A DNA stretch of 64,000 nucleotides from Cladocopium goreaui (lineage: Eukaryota > Sar > Dinophyceae > Suessiales > Symbiodiniaceae): contig CAMXCT020003368.1 in the NCBI GenBank assembly GCA_947184155.2, positions 1 through 64,000 of the forward strand, written 5' to 3'. A program made the translations under genes and the position numbers. Shown piece by piece: positions 22,303 to 33,024 of this stretch. The notes below the pieces were generated by a model. That model had not been told where the DNA came from and ran no database searches. It worked only from the letters and a program-made list of their open reading frames with translations. How positions within the stretch are numbered: the first letter of the stretch is position 1; the number at the start of each line of letters is the position of its first letter.

Positions 22303-22569
22303 ACATTGCATTCATTGTACCACGATCTGTGTTTACGCTACCTAGACTTTCAAAAACTCTACAATATTTGCACGATTGGTGCGCATGTGGGCCGTTTTGA
22401 CCTTTCCCCGCCGCTCCGCCCTGAAAAGGGGGTCGGCGGCACCAGGGCGTTAGCCCATTCTATATACATGTATTTGGCAAAGGTTGCAAAGGAACCATAT
22501 TTAAATCCAAATATATGGTTTCACATACTTTTTGATCACAACTGACAACTGCTAGCTGATTTCATCGCC

Positions 22570-23586
22570 ATGGCAAAGCTGTTGCCTGTGAAGCCTGTGG
22601 AAAGGCTGGAAAAGGACAAAGTCAAGCAGCTGGCAGCATTGATCAAAGGCTGCATACCTGATTGCAAACTTGAAGACTTCCCAGCAGATCCAGAGAAAGC
22701 CTGCAAAAGGCTGCAAACCTTTCTGTGTTTGTGGTACCCATCCACAAGCAGCAAGAAAGCAGATGAGAGGAAAGCTTTCTCAGAAGCCTGTGGAAGGCTG
22801 GAAACCCATGAGACAAAAGCGATTGTGAACAATCTGCATGAATACAAAGCTTGGCTGCTCAGAAAAAAAGAAATTTGAAGACTGGTGAAAGAACAGACCC
22901 AACCCTCATGGCCTTGTTCAATGCAATCCTGCAAAAGGATAACCAGGGAATCAATTTAAGCAGTAGCAGCAGCAGCATGAAGATGCCTGGAGAAGAAGAG
23001 CTTGAGAAAGCTGATGAAAAGCCTGTGAAAAGGCTAAGAAGCAAACAGCCTCTGAATGACAAAGCAGAAGACAAAACAGAGGTGCCAAAGCCTGCAAAGG
23101 CCATATGCTTTGCTTTTGACACCCCTGGAAGTCAAAAGTCCAAAAGCTGTGACATAGTGTCTGTTTCCAGTGTTTCCAGTGGTGGCTTTATGGCACCTGG
23201 AGAGTTTTCAGAAGAGCTACCTGAGCCTGCAAAGGCTGGAAAGGCAGGCGCAGCAAAGAAGCCTGCTGCTCATGTGGCTTGCAAAAGGCCAGCTGCTGCA
23301 AAGGGAGTAACAAAGAAGCCTGCAAAGGCTAGAAATAAAAGTTTGGGTAGTGTCAAAAAGCTTTGGTTTCATCCATGAAACCAAGGCTTCCCAGAAAGCA
23401 TACATCAATGCAAAGCCAGAGATGGCTGACAAACCATATTGTGTAGTCAATGTTTCGCTGGCAGCAGGCCAGCTGCAAGACATGGTGATGAAGAAAGTGT
23501 TTGCAAAGGCACAGGAAGAAAATATGACAAAGGCAAGCCTGGTTCACTACAAGAATGAGCTTTTGGAAGCTGGGGACAGCTCATAA
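22570..23586 (+). CDS. Palindrome-rich locus, block 1: lysine/alanine-rich hypothetical protein, frame shifts at A runs
   Basis: Three overlapping plus frames read as one protein: 22,570-22,878 (MAKLLPVKPVERLEKDKVKQ on), 22,851-23,378 and 23,350-23,586. The ATG at 22,570 has a good context (catcgccATGG). The first change falls at A7 near 22,870 (aga aaa aaa g), which fits a -1 slip or one missing A. The second falls at A5 near 23,357 and needs the opposite shift. The middle is Ser-rich, then KPAKA/KRPAAAKG-rich, like a linker-histone tail. The last part (KPYCVVNVSLAAGQLQDMVM) looks globular. No known domain recognised. At least nine AGCCTG-n-AAGGCT palindromes lie inside. Same strand as the next three blocks. 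Confidence 0.5.
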
Positions 23587-24144
23587 ATTGCAAAGCCTGT
23601 GGGAGGCTGTCAAAGTCAAGCTGGAAACAGCTGTTGAAGCTGGGGACAGCTCTGTGTGAAGCTTGGGAAATGCTGTTTTTTTTGGGTTAAACACCAAACA
23701 GCTTGCAAAAGGCTACCAAGACCTATCAGCTTTCAAGTTTTGAAAAATGTGGCAGCTTGCTGCAGCAGCATCTGTAGAAATGTGAAGGGGGTCAGCTGGC
23801 AGTGCAGAAGTATGCAACTCTGTTGCATGGGCTCAAAACAGAACTTGTGCACTTGAGCACAAAAAGCAAAGCAACTAGGCAGATGGCACATATACAAACA
23901 AACAGTGTAGCAGAACCACAAAATAGAAAAAAAAGCACACACCACTACAAACAGAAACCGTGAGGAACATGTGCATATAGACACACACACACAGAGACAC
24001 AAAAGCACGCACACACACACACACTTCCTTTCAAACCTGACTCTGTAGCTTCTGCCTCTGCACCTTGCCCACACACAAGCTGTGGAGCCACTAGTGCCAT
24101 GGGAAGCCAAATGGCTTTTATGTTGCTAGCTCTTCTGCTAGTGA
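23587..24144. other. Spacer with CA-rich microsatellite
   Basis: No clear coding frame. CA-rich stretches at about 23,975-24,025. A few palindromes of the surrounding set (near 23,597 and 23,701) continue here. Confidence 0.45.
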
Positions 24145-25519
24145 GTGACTCAGCCAGGAATGGCTTGGAAGCCAGCAATGGCTTTGCTGGCCTTTTCAAC
24201 AGAGCCAGTGATGGCTACACGGTTTGCTTGGTGGCATCTGAGGACCTGGTCTGGGCAGTACTATTTTGTACATCCAGATGGATGGTTTGAAGAGCTGGAG
24301 CCCTGGGAGCTGGTGGCAATAGAATTTGCATTTGCCACAGAGCCAGCGATGGCTGTATATGTGGATGCTGTGTCTCATATGATGACACCAAGCCAGGAAT
24401 GGCCCCCTGTTTGGAATGCTGACCTCCAGATATGGCAGACCAGCAGGGAGGAGCCAGGAAGGGGCTCTACTGTTGCCCAGCCACTGGACCTCGACAGGCT
24501 GTGGCATTCCCAACAACAGCCTGCAACAGGCTCTGCTTGGAACCAGCCTGCTGCTTGGAACCAGCCTGGAACAGGCTCTGCTTGGAACCAGCATGCTGCT
24601 TGGAACCAGCCTGGAACAGGCTCTGCTTGGAACCACCAGCCTGGAAGAGGCTATGCAAGGTCAAGTTGAGCCTGGGCAAGGCTATTGGGAGCCTGGCCAA
24701 GGCTCTTGGGGCAGCTCCAGTGGCCCTTCAAGCAGCTCCACAGGGTGCGCAGGTGGAAGGGAACCTGAGCAGCCTTGGAGGTGGAGGGCTGAGGAAGGCT
24801 GGTACCAGCCCTATGTTGGTGATAAAAAGCCAAGGCCTGACTTTGAGGCTCCAAGGTTTGGGACCAGGGGCTTTGGTTCATCCTGCAGAAGGATGGAAAG
24901 AAGGTGGTTGCACAGGAGGGGTGAAGAAACACCTGACCACCTGAAGCCTGTGAAGGCTAAAATGACCAAGGAGGTCAAAACAAAGATGAAGGAGCTCATC
25001 AAGCAAATGCGTGACATTGATGAAGCTTCATCAGAATCAGAGCTGCCTGAGGTCCCAAAGCCTGAGAAGGCTCCAGATACAGACACAGAAAGCAGCAGTT
25101 CTTTTGATTTTAGGGGAGGCGAGGGGAATGCTAAAGCCAGAGATGGCTCAAGAAAAAGGGTGTGGAAGGGAACCCCCAGCAATGCTGCAAAGCTTTCCTT
25201 AGTTCCTGAAGAGCCAGCGAAGGCTGTAGAGCCAAAAGTTGAGGAGGAGGAAGATGAAGATGAGGACATGGGGGATGGGAAGGAGGAGCCTGCAGAGGCT
25301 GGTAAAAAAAGAAAAAGAAAAAGAGAAGAAAAAGCAAAAAAAATAAAGAGAAAGATGAGTCTGAGGATCCTGGGGATGGCCCTGATGGCCCACCAGGAGG
25401 CCCAGGAGGAGCCAGTGATGGCTCAAGAGGCTCTGGCCTGGGGCCTCCCTTGGTGGCTGCAACTTGAAAAAGTTAAAGCAGCCAAAAAAAGCCTGCAAAG
25501 GCTAGGAGTGAAAGCTTGA
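24145..25519 (+). CDS. Palindrome-rich locus, block 2: Trp-containing N-part and acidic/basic tail
   Basis: The first frame (24,145-24,669) opens without ATG, so it is probably an exon or lies behind an upstream start. It contains SGQYYFVHPDGWFEELEPWE and repeats rich in AWNQPGTGS built by palindromes. Coding then seems to continue one frame over from about 24,655 (YWEPGQGSWGSSSGPSSSS; basic KMTKEVKTKMKELIKQMRD; acidic EEEEDEDEDMGDG; KKRKRKREEKAKK). Near 25,336 an A8 run precedes a better-looking alternative frame (DESEDPGDGPDGPPGGPGG) that stops near 25,468, so another one-base break is likely. No catalytic domain recognised. Possible roles are only guesses; the tail is typical of nuclear proteins. 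Confidence 0.45.
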
Positions 25520-25812
25520 GAAAGGCTTAGGAGTAGCCTGGGAAGGCTGAAGGTAGGCAGCTTGGAAGAGGCTCCCAGCTGCAAACACTGCAGCTCCTGG
25601 CACAGACCAGTGAGAGTTTTTGAAAAACAGAGCTGCTGCGAAGGGGAAGGGGGTGGGCTGGTTGAAGACCACAAAAAAAAATAGGTGCAGTAAGTAAGGG
25701 ATAGGGAGTACCCACAAAAGCCGTTTGGATGGGGAAGGTTTCCTTTTTGGTTGCTGAGTTTTGCAGAAGCCTGCAAAGGCTTTAAAAAAAAACAAATGTG
25801 GTTTTCAGACAA

Positions 25813-25906
25813 AAAAGTCTGAATTTCAGACTTTCAGACTTTTTACTTTATATTTAAGTTATTAATTAAAACTATGAAAATCTGAAAGTCTGAAATTCAG
25901 ACTTTT
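25813..25906. repeat. Inverted repeat with ~30-base arms
   Basis: aaaagtctgaatttcagact (25,813 on) is matched by the reverse complement ending ctgaaattcagactttt near 25,906; the spacer is AT-rich, about 33 bases. It lies in the gap between coding blocks 2 and 3. Confidence 0.85.
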
Positions 25907-25995
25907 GGTTTTTTTCCTAGAAAATGAAGCTGATCACCAAAAATTCTGCAGCCCTTTGGCACAAACTAGAAAGGGTTTTAGGGATCTAGTCAGAC

Positions 25996-27195
25996 ATGAA
26001 GCGGCCTGCAGCAATGATAAAACAGGAGAAGCCAACTCCAAAAAAAAAGGCAAGAGAACAGGAGCCTGCAGAGGCTGAGTTGGGAACTGAGCCTGGAGAG
26101 GCTGAGCCTGGAGAGGCTGAGCCTGGAGAGGCTGACAGCCAGCAAGTGGCTGATCAGGAGCCTGCAAAGGCTGCACCTGCAAGTGGCTCCAAGCCTGAAA
26201 AGGCTTTGCCAGCAATGGCCACAGAGAAAGCCAAAGCTAAGGCAAAGGCCTTGGCAGCTCCTAGCAAAGCCCAATGGAATGATGTGCATTACACAATGAA
26301 GAAGCTTGAGAAAGCTGGCAAGATGGATTTGCCTGAGAAATGGAAGAAAGCTTGCTCAGGAGGTCACCAAAGCAAGCGTGAGTTTTACTACCACACATTT
26401 CTCCTAGATCCAGAGGCCAGCAAAAAAGAAGTTCATAAGAGTAGCCTGGAAAGGCTTTCGGTGGAATCAACCAAGTTGAAAGGTTGGTTCACCAAATGGC
26501 AGCTTGGGGAAATGCAAGGTGCAGTCGCCACCCACCCCATGTTTGAACAGCTCTGCACAGAAGCCTGCAAAGGCTTACCTGAAAGAGATCATGAGAATGA
26601 AGCCTGGGCAAGGCTGGGTGTGAAACAATATTACTTCGAACATTTTGAAGCTGAGAAGGAAAGGCATGCGAATGAAAGTACAACTGCGGCCAAGCAAACA
26701 GTGGAAGTCTCTGACAGGCAAGATTTCCAAAAGGCAGAGAAGGCCCTCATGGCTGAGCCAGACAATGGCCAAGTGGTTTTTGGAAAGAAAAGCCACAAGG
26801 CTGAGGCCAGTGCAGAGGAAGAAAAGCCTGAGGAGGCTTACAAAAAAGCATACCAAAGCCTGAGTAAGGCTGTGAAGGCTTTCTCAAGTGCAGTTGACAA
26901 GCTGCAGTTGCTGAAGACAAGCTTGGCAAACAAGCAGAAGGAGCAGCCCAATGCACAAGTGGCTGCCAGTGTAGGTGAAATGGAACACTTGCAAAAGCAA
27001 CATGAAGACTTGAAAAGTCAGTGGGTCACCAGGCTGGCTGCAGTTGCCAGCACATTGCCTGCAGATGCAGCCAGTGATGGCTCAGAAACTGAGAAGCTTC
27101 AGCAATGGAAGCAAGAAATTGAAGAGCAAAACAAAAGCCTGGGTAAGGCTTTGAACCCACACAGATTGTGGGCCAAGAATGCAGGTTTGATTTAA
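25996..27195 (+). CDS. Palindrome-rich locus, block 3: 399-residue protein
   Basis: An intact frame from ATG (MKRPAAMIKQEKPTPKKK). Residues 1-90 are a low-complexity EPGEA/EPAKA/AKAKA region built largely from palindromes read in the P-A-K-A phase. Residues 90-230 look globular (WNDVHYTMKKLEKAGKMDLP, KREFYYHTFLLDPEASKKEV, LKGWFTKWQLGEMQG, GLPERDHENEAWARLGVKQY). Residues 270-385 are helical, probably coiled coil (VKAFSSAVDKLQLLKTSLAN, EMEHLQKQHEDLKSQW). From memory it resembles an uncharacterised family that is abundant in Symbiodiniaceae; this is not verified. It stops with TAA at 27,195, 210 bases before block 4. Confidence 0.65.
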   Translation: MKRPAAMIKQEKPTPKKKAREQEPAEAELGTEPGEAEPGEAEPGEADSQQVADQEPAKAAPASGSKPEKALPAMATEKAKAKAKALAAPSKAQWNDVHYTMKKLEKAGKMDLPEKWKKACSGGHQSKREFYYHTFLLDPEASKKEVHKSSLERLSVESTKLKGWFTKWQLGEMQGAVATHPMFEQLCTEACKGLPERDHENEAWARLGVKQYYFEHFEAEKERHANESTTAAKQTVEVSDRQDFQKAEKALMAEPDNGQVVFGKKSHKAEASAEEEKPEEAYKKAYQSLSKAVKAFSSAVDKLQLLKTSLANKQKEQPNAQVAASVGEMEHLQKQHEDLKSQWVTRLAAVASTLPADAASDGSETEKLQQWKQEIEEQNKSLGKALNPHRLWAKNAGLI

Positions 27196-27405
27196 ACCAT
27201 GTGGCCTGCACAAGTTTTGGGGAAGAATTGAAGCCTGGAAAGGCTGCTAAAAGTTTTGCACATAGTAGAAGCTTGGAAAAGGCTCGACCGAACCTGCAAA
27301 GACAGGTACATAGCAACTTGTGCCCCTGCTGGAAAAAAAAGCTGCTGCTGCTGCTGCTGCTGCTTTGCTAGGTAACTGTGTGCACATGTTCAGCAGGTCA
27401 AAGGT
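27196..27405. other. Short gap with palindromes and a (CTG)n run
   Basis: There is no open frame. It contains palindromes near 27,231 and 27,272 and a CTG repeat at about 27,340-27,362. Confidence 0.5.
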
Positions 27406-29340
27406 TTGGTGGCACTGTCAGGTGAGCTCCAAATGGCTTTTTTCTTCGCAGCCATTTTAACTTCAAGCATGAAGCTCTGGTTTGTTCTAAAAGTTTTTTT
27501 CTGCATGTGCTGGTGCACGTGTGGTGCCTGCAAAGGCAAAAGGAAAAGGGAGGAGCCTGAGGAAAGGCTTTTGTTGCAACCCCCCAGGCCCAAAAGCCAA
27601 AAACAAAGAGATGCAGAAGAAGATTTTGGAAAGGAATTAAGAAAATTGTTTGAAAAGAACAAAGTGTCTGCTCAGGATAGCTACAGGATCTTGGAAAAAG
27701 CGCAAAAGTGTGGCTTAGAATTTTCAAATCCTGTGAAGGATTCAAGCTGGAAGGCGTCCAAAGGATCAGAGCCTGAAAAGGCTAACAGCAATGCAGCTAG
27801 GACCTTGAAGAGGTTTATGACAAGGAAAAAGAATTGGAGCGACTTTTACTGGGCCCAGATCCCACTATACAATCCAAAGACAAAAGCTGTTAGCCAGGAA
27901 TGGCTGCCCTTTCTGCTGCCACATGAATTTTTGTCAGATTATTTTTACCAAGAAGGGGCTGTGGAAGAGGCAATGCCTGCAGCAGGCACCTACAGGAGCC
28001 AGAGATTGGCTGAAGTTTGCAAAGCTTGGGAAAGCTCTGTGATGGTTCCACTGGGGCTTCATGGAGATGGTGTTCCCATCCAAGGCAGGATGAACCACAG
28101 CACCTTGGATTTCTTGAGCATAAACCTTCCAGCCAGCGAGTGCTTCCAAGCTCAAAGAATTCCAATGTGTTGCTTGGAGGCAAGGCACAATGCTGGGGAA
28201 GAAACATGCTTGGAAATTTGCAAAGTCATAGCATGGAGCTTGAGAAAGCTAGGGGAAGGAATTTATCCAACAGAAAGGCATGATGGGGAACCATTTCATG
28301 CAAAAAAAAATGCAGAAAGACGCAAACTGGCTGGGAAGCCAATGCCTGCAAAGGCATGTCTCTTGGAGATGTGATCTGATTGGGATTGGAACTGCAAATG
28401 GTATGGAACACCAGCCAACAATCAAAAGTGTGGCTGTTGTTGGCTTTGTTCTGCCAAACCTGACAACTGGAAGGCATTAAGTGTTGAAGAAAGAAAAGGC
28501 ATGAGCCTGCAACAGGCTGATTGGTTGAGCAGCTTGGAAAACAGGGGAAAGCAAACCAATCCTCTTTTTCAGCTGCCTGGTGTGACCAATTGGTCACTTT
28601 TTCCTGATTGGATGCATGTGGCAGATGAAGGTTGTGCAGCCTTGGCAGCTGGCCAAATCCTTCATGAGCTTCTACCTTCATATGCTGCACCCAATCAGGA
28701 AGCTCGGGTAGGGCTGCTTTGGGACCATATCCAAAGCATCTATGAAGCCAGGGACTGGCCAGCAGAACAGAGGTTGCCCAAGTTAACCTTAAAAGACATA
28801 AAGAAGCCTGGGAAGGCTGCTGAGCTAGATGTCAAAGCAGCTCAATGCAGACATTTTGTGCCAGTGGTGGCAATCCTCACTGAGGAAAAGGGTTTCAAAA
28901 TTGGAAGCCCAAGACAAAAGGCAATCCACAATGTTGCAAGATATTGTGCAAAGATGTATGCTGCCTTGGAAGCTGGAGACAGCATGGCCATAGCCAGCAA
29001 TGGCCATAAATTTGTTAGCCAATACCTGGCTCTAGAAGAGCATGCTGTAACTTGGGACCCTGATGACACCAAAACTTGGAGAGCAAGACCCAAGTTCCAC
29101 TTGCTGCAGCACATTCTGGATGAAGCCTGCAAAGGCTTGCACCCTAAAGATGTATGGAACTATCGAGATGAAACATTTGGGTATACAATGCAGCAGCTAT
29201 GGTTCAGAAGAGGTGGCAAAACCAAGAGCCCCAAAGTCGAAAGTGAATCAGTTTTGCTAAGATGGGCAAACAGCACAGAGACCTGGAGCTTGCAAAAGGC
29301 TATGGAAGCAAAGCTTGAAAAAGCTGATATGGAAGCCTGA
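27406..29340 (+). pseudogene. Palindrome-rich locus, block 4: DDE transposase-like gene with one in-frame TGA
   Basis: Two frames, 27,406-28,374 and 28,501-29,340, are in the same phase. The 42 codons between them are open, so the only break is TGA at 28,372-28,374. The first ~40 residues are probably intron or leader; convincing protein starts around KGKRKREEPEERLL. The middle shows VPLGLHGDGVPIQG. After the TGA comes a Cys-rich finger (KCGCCWLCSAK), then FPDWMHVADEGCAALAAGQI and RPKFHLLQHILDEACKG, then DETFGYTMQQLWFRRGG. The D-MH-D and late D/E pattern recalls Tnp2/CACTA-like and other RNase-H-fold DDE transposases; this is inference. The same pattern, with introns and without palindromes, recurs at 55,891-58,305. 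Palindromes lie within conserved segments (EACKG, ASNGH). Confidence 0.6.
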
Positions 29341-29464
29341 GAGAGGCTTAATGTATCAGAGCCAATGGGCTTCAAGACTTTCATGAATGCCAGAAAAAGA
29401 AGCTGCTGCTGTGTGCAACATGGTGAACATATGTAATACATGACCACTGTTAAAATCTAAAGAA
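29341..29464. other. Spacer after block 4
   Basis: Short non-coding stretch ending at the hairpin array. Confidence 0.4.
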
Positions 29465-29668
29465 AACATTGCCTGGAGAAGCTCTAAATTAGAGCTTCTA
29501 GAAGCTCTAATCTAGAGCTTCTAGAGAGGATTTATCATTGCTCTAGAAGCTCTAAATTAGAGCTCCTAGTGATTTTTGCTAGAAGCTCGAATTTAGCGCT
29601 GCCAGCGCTAAATTTGAGCTTCTCATTTTTGAGCTTCTAGAAAAGAGCTTCTAGGAAGATTAGGGGCA
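29465..29668. repeat. Hairpin array, second copy, inverted
   Basis: Repeated agagcttctagaagctct, agctctaaattagagct and gcgctgccagcgctaaattt-type palindromes, ending gcttctaggaagattaggg. That end is the reverse complement of the start of the 16,178 array. Confidence 0.85.
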
Positions 29669-29864
29669 CTGCTTGCCGTGTTGTTGCAAGGTCGTCGTCA
29701 TGCAGCTGCCCGATATGATTGGTGTGATTTGAAATGACCGCTATGGCCTTCCAATGCAGTCATCGAATGGGCCTTGATTCGTTTCAAAAACCAAGCGCGT
29801 GTGACCTCGGGAAGATGCAAATCGGCACTGTGTATGTGCTCAAAAAAGGAAAAGAGAAGTGACG

Positions 29865-32290
29865 TTAAATGGGTGTTTGTTTCCGGTGCTGGCAGCATTC
29901 AACTTGAATTGTGTTCGATCAATGGGCTTGAAACAACAGCAGTTTGTTTTTGACAGCGCATGAACTCTCATGTTGCTAAAGTCACAACTTGGACAAACGT
30001 AGTGAATCTCAATTCGGGGTTCTTTGAAGTTTCTGTGCATCAATATATTCCGTCTCCAGGCAGGGGGGATGAATTCGCCGGACAATGCAGGGAACAAATG
30101 GTTTATTCTCTTTTTGATCCCCCGCCCTGTCCGGAGATGAACCCCTCTTGTCTGGAGCTAGGGGTGCGGAAAAACATGTTTCCTGTTTATGTGGCTTTTG
30201 AAACCCCTTCCTATACGTCTCCCCTTTGTAGGAAGCCGCTCCGCGGGGTTCTTCCCCAGTCCCGCTGTGCGTTTGGATTTTCGGTTCCAATTTGCATCTA
30301 GAGGAGGAGAATCTACGCTACACTTATTCTCGCCGGTTGTATCAAATATTTCAACCACTTGCTCGCTTGATTTTGGCAATTCCTGCGCATTACGTCCATT
30401 GTATTTCGCGAGATCTGTGTGTGTGAACTGGTTTTAGATGAAGAAACACGTTGGACATGTGCTTGCACAGGGTATGACGCATTATCAGCATGTGAGCCCT
30501 TTTTTTCAGAAAACAATGGGTGAACCAGATTCCTTTTGAATGCAGTACTACATTACATAACCTGCGCTGTTGACGATGTAGATGCTATATGCCCAAATTT
30601 TCAAGATGAAACTGGGACTACATGTTGTATATTTACATGACTTCCTAGAAACCTTTCCAGGTTCAACATGCGACCATGCATCTAGCGTGCAAAGTTGTAG
30701 TGCTTGACATTGATATCATTGATTTTTTAGCCGGTGCAAAATTCAAACAAATTGAACACAAGGAGAACGCAAAAACGATGGGGTCCTTGCAAGTTATGGC
30801 ATTCAAGTTCATCAACCTTTGGTGTGAAAGGCTCGACCGTGTATTTGAGCATGTCTGGCTTGAGAGTTCTTGACGTAGCACCTCTGCCCAAGCTTCACCT
30901 ATGAAATATCACCTTGTCATGGGTCAGCATGCGGTGCCTATACAAAAAATACGTTTATTACCGGAGTAGATTTTCATAATTAGAGCTGGGCTTGGGGAAG
31001 AATATCTGAGTAGAACAGCGCAATACTCATTTTGAAGCAAAATCCCAACCATATTCAATAGCGCGCCCGTTTGGTGACCTTGGCCGTGGTACTTTTCTTA
31101 GGCAAAATAACATGTATATAAACCTATCACTTTGTTGATTGGTGCTCCCAACCCGTCACCTGTTTCGCAAAAGGTGCAGAAAGCGAAATTGTTTTGGGGC
31201 ACATGAAGAAGGTGACTAAGCTGATCTCTCTTTATTGCAAGTACTTGCCAGTGATTCACGGGCTGGCGATGATTCCTTACACCCGGCTCTTGGCCCAAAT
31301 GAGTTAACAGGGTGCTAATGCACCGAAGCTGTATCGAAAACACTGTGCCAGACATCCTGTTAAGAATCTAACCATTGTTCACCACTCAGTGTGCCAAACA
31401 TCAGTTCACGTAGACGATTCATATCAGCAGTGTTCAAGATCCATCTGATTGCAATATACTGGTTTGTTGATCAGAGCTCCGAAAGGCGAGCAAAATCAAT
31501 CACCAACAGCGGGTTTTGAACATCGCTGATTATGACATTGATAGCATCTAGATTGCTGCGCAGGTTTCAAAAATCGCCAGGGTGCCATGCATGCTGGGCC
31601 CATGGTATTTCACAACGTGCGTGTTTGCAAAGGGGAGGTGAAGATAAAGGAGATACAGGACCTGTGATTGACACGTGCAAAAACTGGAATTGATATACAA
31701 TGATATACATGTGGAACATGTTGTCAAGTCCATGCATTTTATGTAAAAAATGGTGATCGAAAAAAAATGTCATGTAGGATTGGAGCGGGACAGAACAGAT
31801 TCAGGTTGCTGTAGCTGCTCATTGTCAGTATGCAAGCCTAGGTACTATGTCCTCACAAATTCGATGAAGACAAGGTGTCAATGGGTAAGAACTTGTTCCA
31901 AACTAAATGCGTTTAGAAGGGATCTAACGTGTCACAAAAACCTATATAGCGCATAACTTACTTGAAATTCAGCTGGCGCATAGCTCAAGCAAACCCAAGG
32001 GCAGTTTGGCGGTGAACGTGCAGAAGTTTGTGCACACCTTTCTTTGCATTCAATTTCGCCAACCTTTGGCGTTAAAGGCTGTTCTGTGCACTGAAGCCTG
32101 TCTGACTTGAGAGTATCTGACTTGTATAGGCATTGTCTGCTGACATGCTTTAGTAAAAAGAATCGTTGTCTGAATGTCAGGGATGCAACAACATATGCAA
32201 AGTGAGTGTACAAAACCCAGTTGTAAAGTGCAAAGCATGCAAGCCAAAAGCCCAATACAAAATAATCAATACTCCAGGACCCACAAAAGC
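29865..32290 (+). mobile_element. Foldback-like composite, copy 2 body (~2.4 kb)
   Basis: Second copy of the 12,323-14,800 body in the same orientation. It lacks the ~75 bases present in copy 1 near 12,777. Both copies keep the internal ~70-bp repeat and end around aagcatgcaagccaaaag. On the left lies the inverted hairpin array, on the right (TA)n at about 32,299-32,333 and then the 11-bp minisatellite at 32,460. A short gtcgtcgtcatg remnant lies at about 29,690-29,702. No conserved coding frame. Confidence 0.6.
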
Positions 32291-32459
32291 AAACAACGTA
32301 TATATATATATATATAGTATAATATATATACTAGTCATCATGCAGAGAAAACACGTTAACAAACACACACGCACACACACCCAAAGATAGCATCACACTC
32401 TGCCAAGATGGAGGGCTAACAGTGATTGAGCATGATGGGGCAGGCAGGTTGCCCCTTGT

Positions 32460-32720
32460 TGTTGTTATCGCCGTTGCTTCGCCATTGCTTCGCCGCCATT
32501 GGCGTCGTCGTCGTCGCCGCACCGCCGCCATGTTGTCATTACGTCATCGCCATGTCGTCGCAATGTCGTCGCCATGTCGTCGCCATGTCGTCGCCATGTC
32601 GTCGCAATGTCGTCGCCATGCTGTGGCCATGCCGTCGCCCTTTAATTGCCTTGCCGTTGGCGTGCCGATACATTGCTGTCGTCATTTGGTTGTCCTGCCG
32701 TCGACTCATTGCCAGTGCCT
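32460..32720. repeat. 11-bp minisatellite, right arm of copy 2
   Basis: Units of cgtcgccatgt, the reverse complement of the gacgacatggc unit at 11,866-12,176; purest at about 32,545-32,630, degenerate outside. Confidence 0.85.
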
Positions 32721-32781
32721 GTTGCCTTCGTTTTGAGGGGCCAGACTAACAGAGGCCTATAGGCTGTAGCTAATTCAAAAC

Positions 32782-33024
32782 TCAATATAATTCCACAGAA
32801 ATCCACAGATGTTTTTCTTCAAGACATTTCAAGACCATTTGCTTGGGGATGGAAAATCCAACACAGGATCCACCAGGATCCACCGGGATCGGTTCCGGGT
32901 CACTGCTGTTGGATGAAGTTCCGAAAGACGTCAGCCTTTGGCTCCGATTGCCCAAAGCCTTGCTCTGTTGGATTGATGCAGTAGAGCTCAGCATCTTGGC
33001 AAATGCCTCGCAGGGATCACCCAC
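32782..33024 (-). CDS. Possible exon, unknown protein
   Basis: A minus frame with plausible composition (GDPCEAFAKMLSSTASIQQ, then DPEPIPVDPGGSCVGFSIP). A 10-base word (ggatccacca/g) is repeated inside. No domain, no confirmed splice sites. Confidence 0.25.
   Translation of the reverse strand: MGDPCEAFAKMLSSTASIQQSKALGNRSQRLTSFGTSSNSSDPEPIPVDPGGSCVGFSIPKQMVLKCLEEKHLWISVELY

Larger units (their letters stand above)
22592..29347. repeat. Dispersed short palindromes inside coding blocks
   Basis: By eye about 60 imperfect palindromes of 12-16 bases. Main type: AGCCTG, 0-3 bases, AAGGCT (for example 22,592; 22,698; 22,785; 25,490; 26,561; 29,126). Other types: GCCAGnnATGGC (24,171; 24,341; 27,070), AGCTTG-n-AAAGCT (26,303; 28,233) and AGCTGGnGACAGC (23,577; 28,975). 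They occur in all three phases of the reading frames, giving PAKA, ACKG or SLxRL. They are rare elsewhere in the window. Confidence 0.85.
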
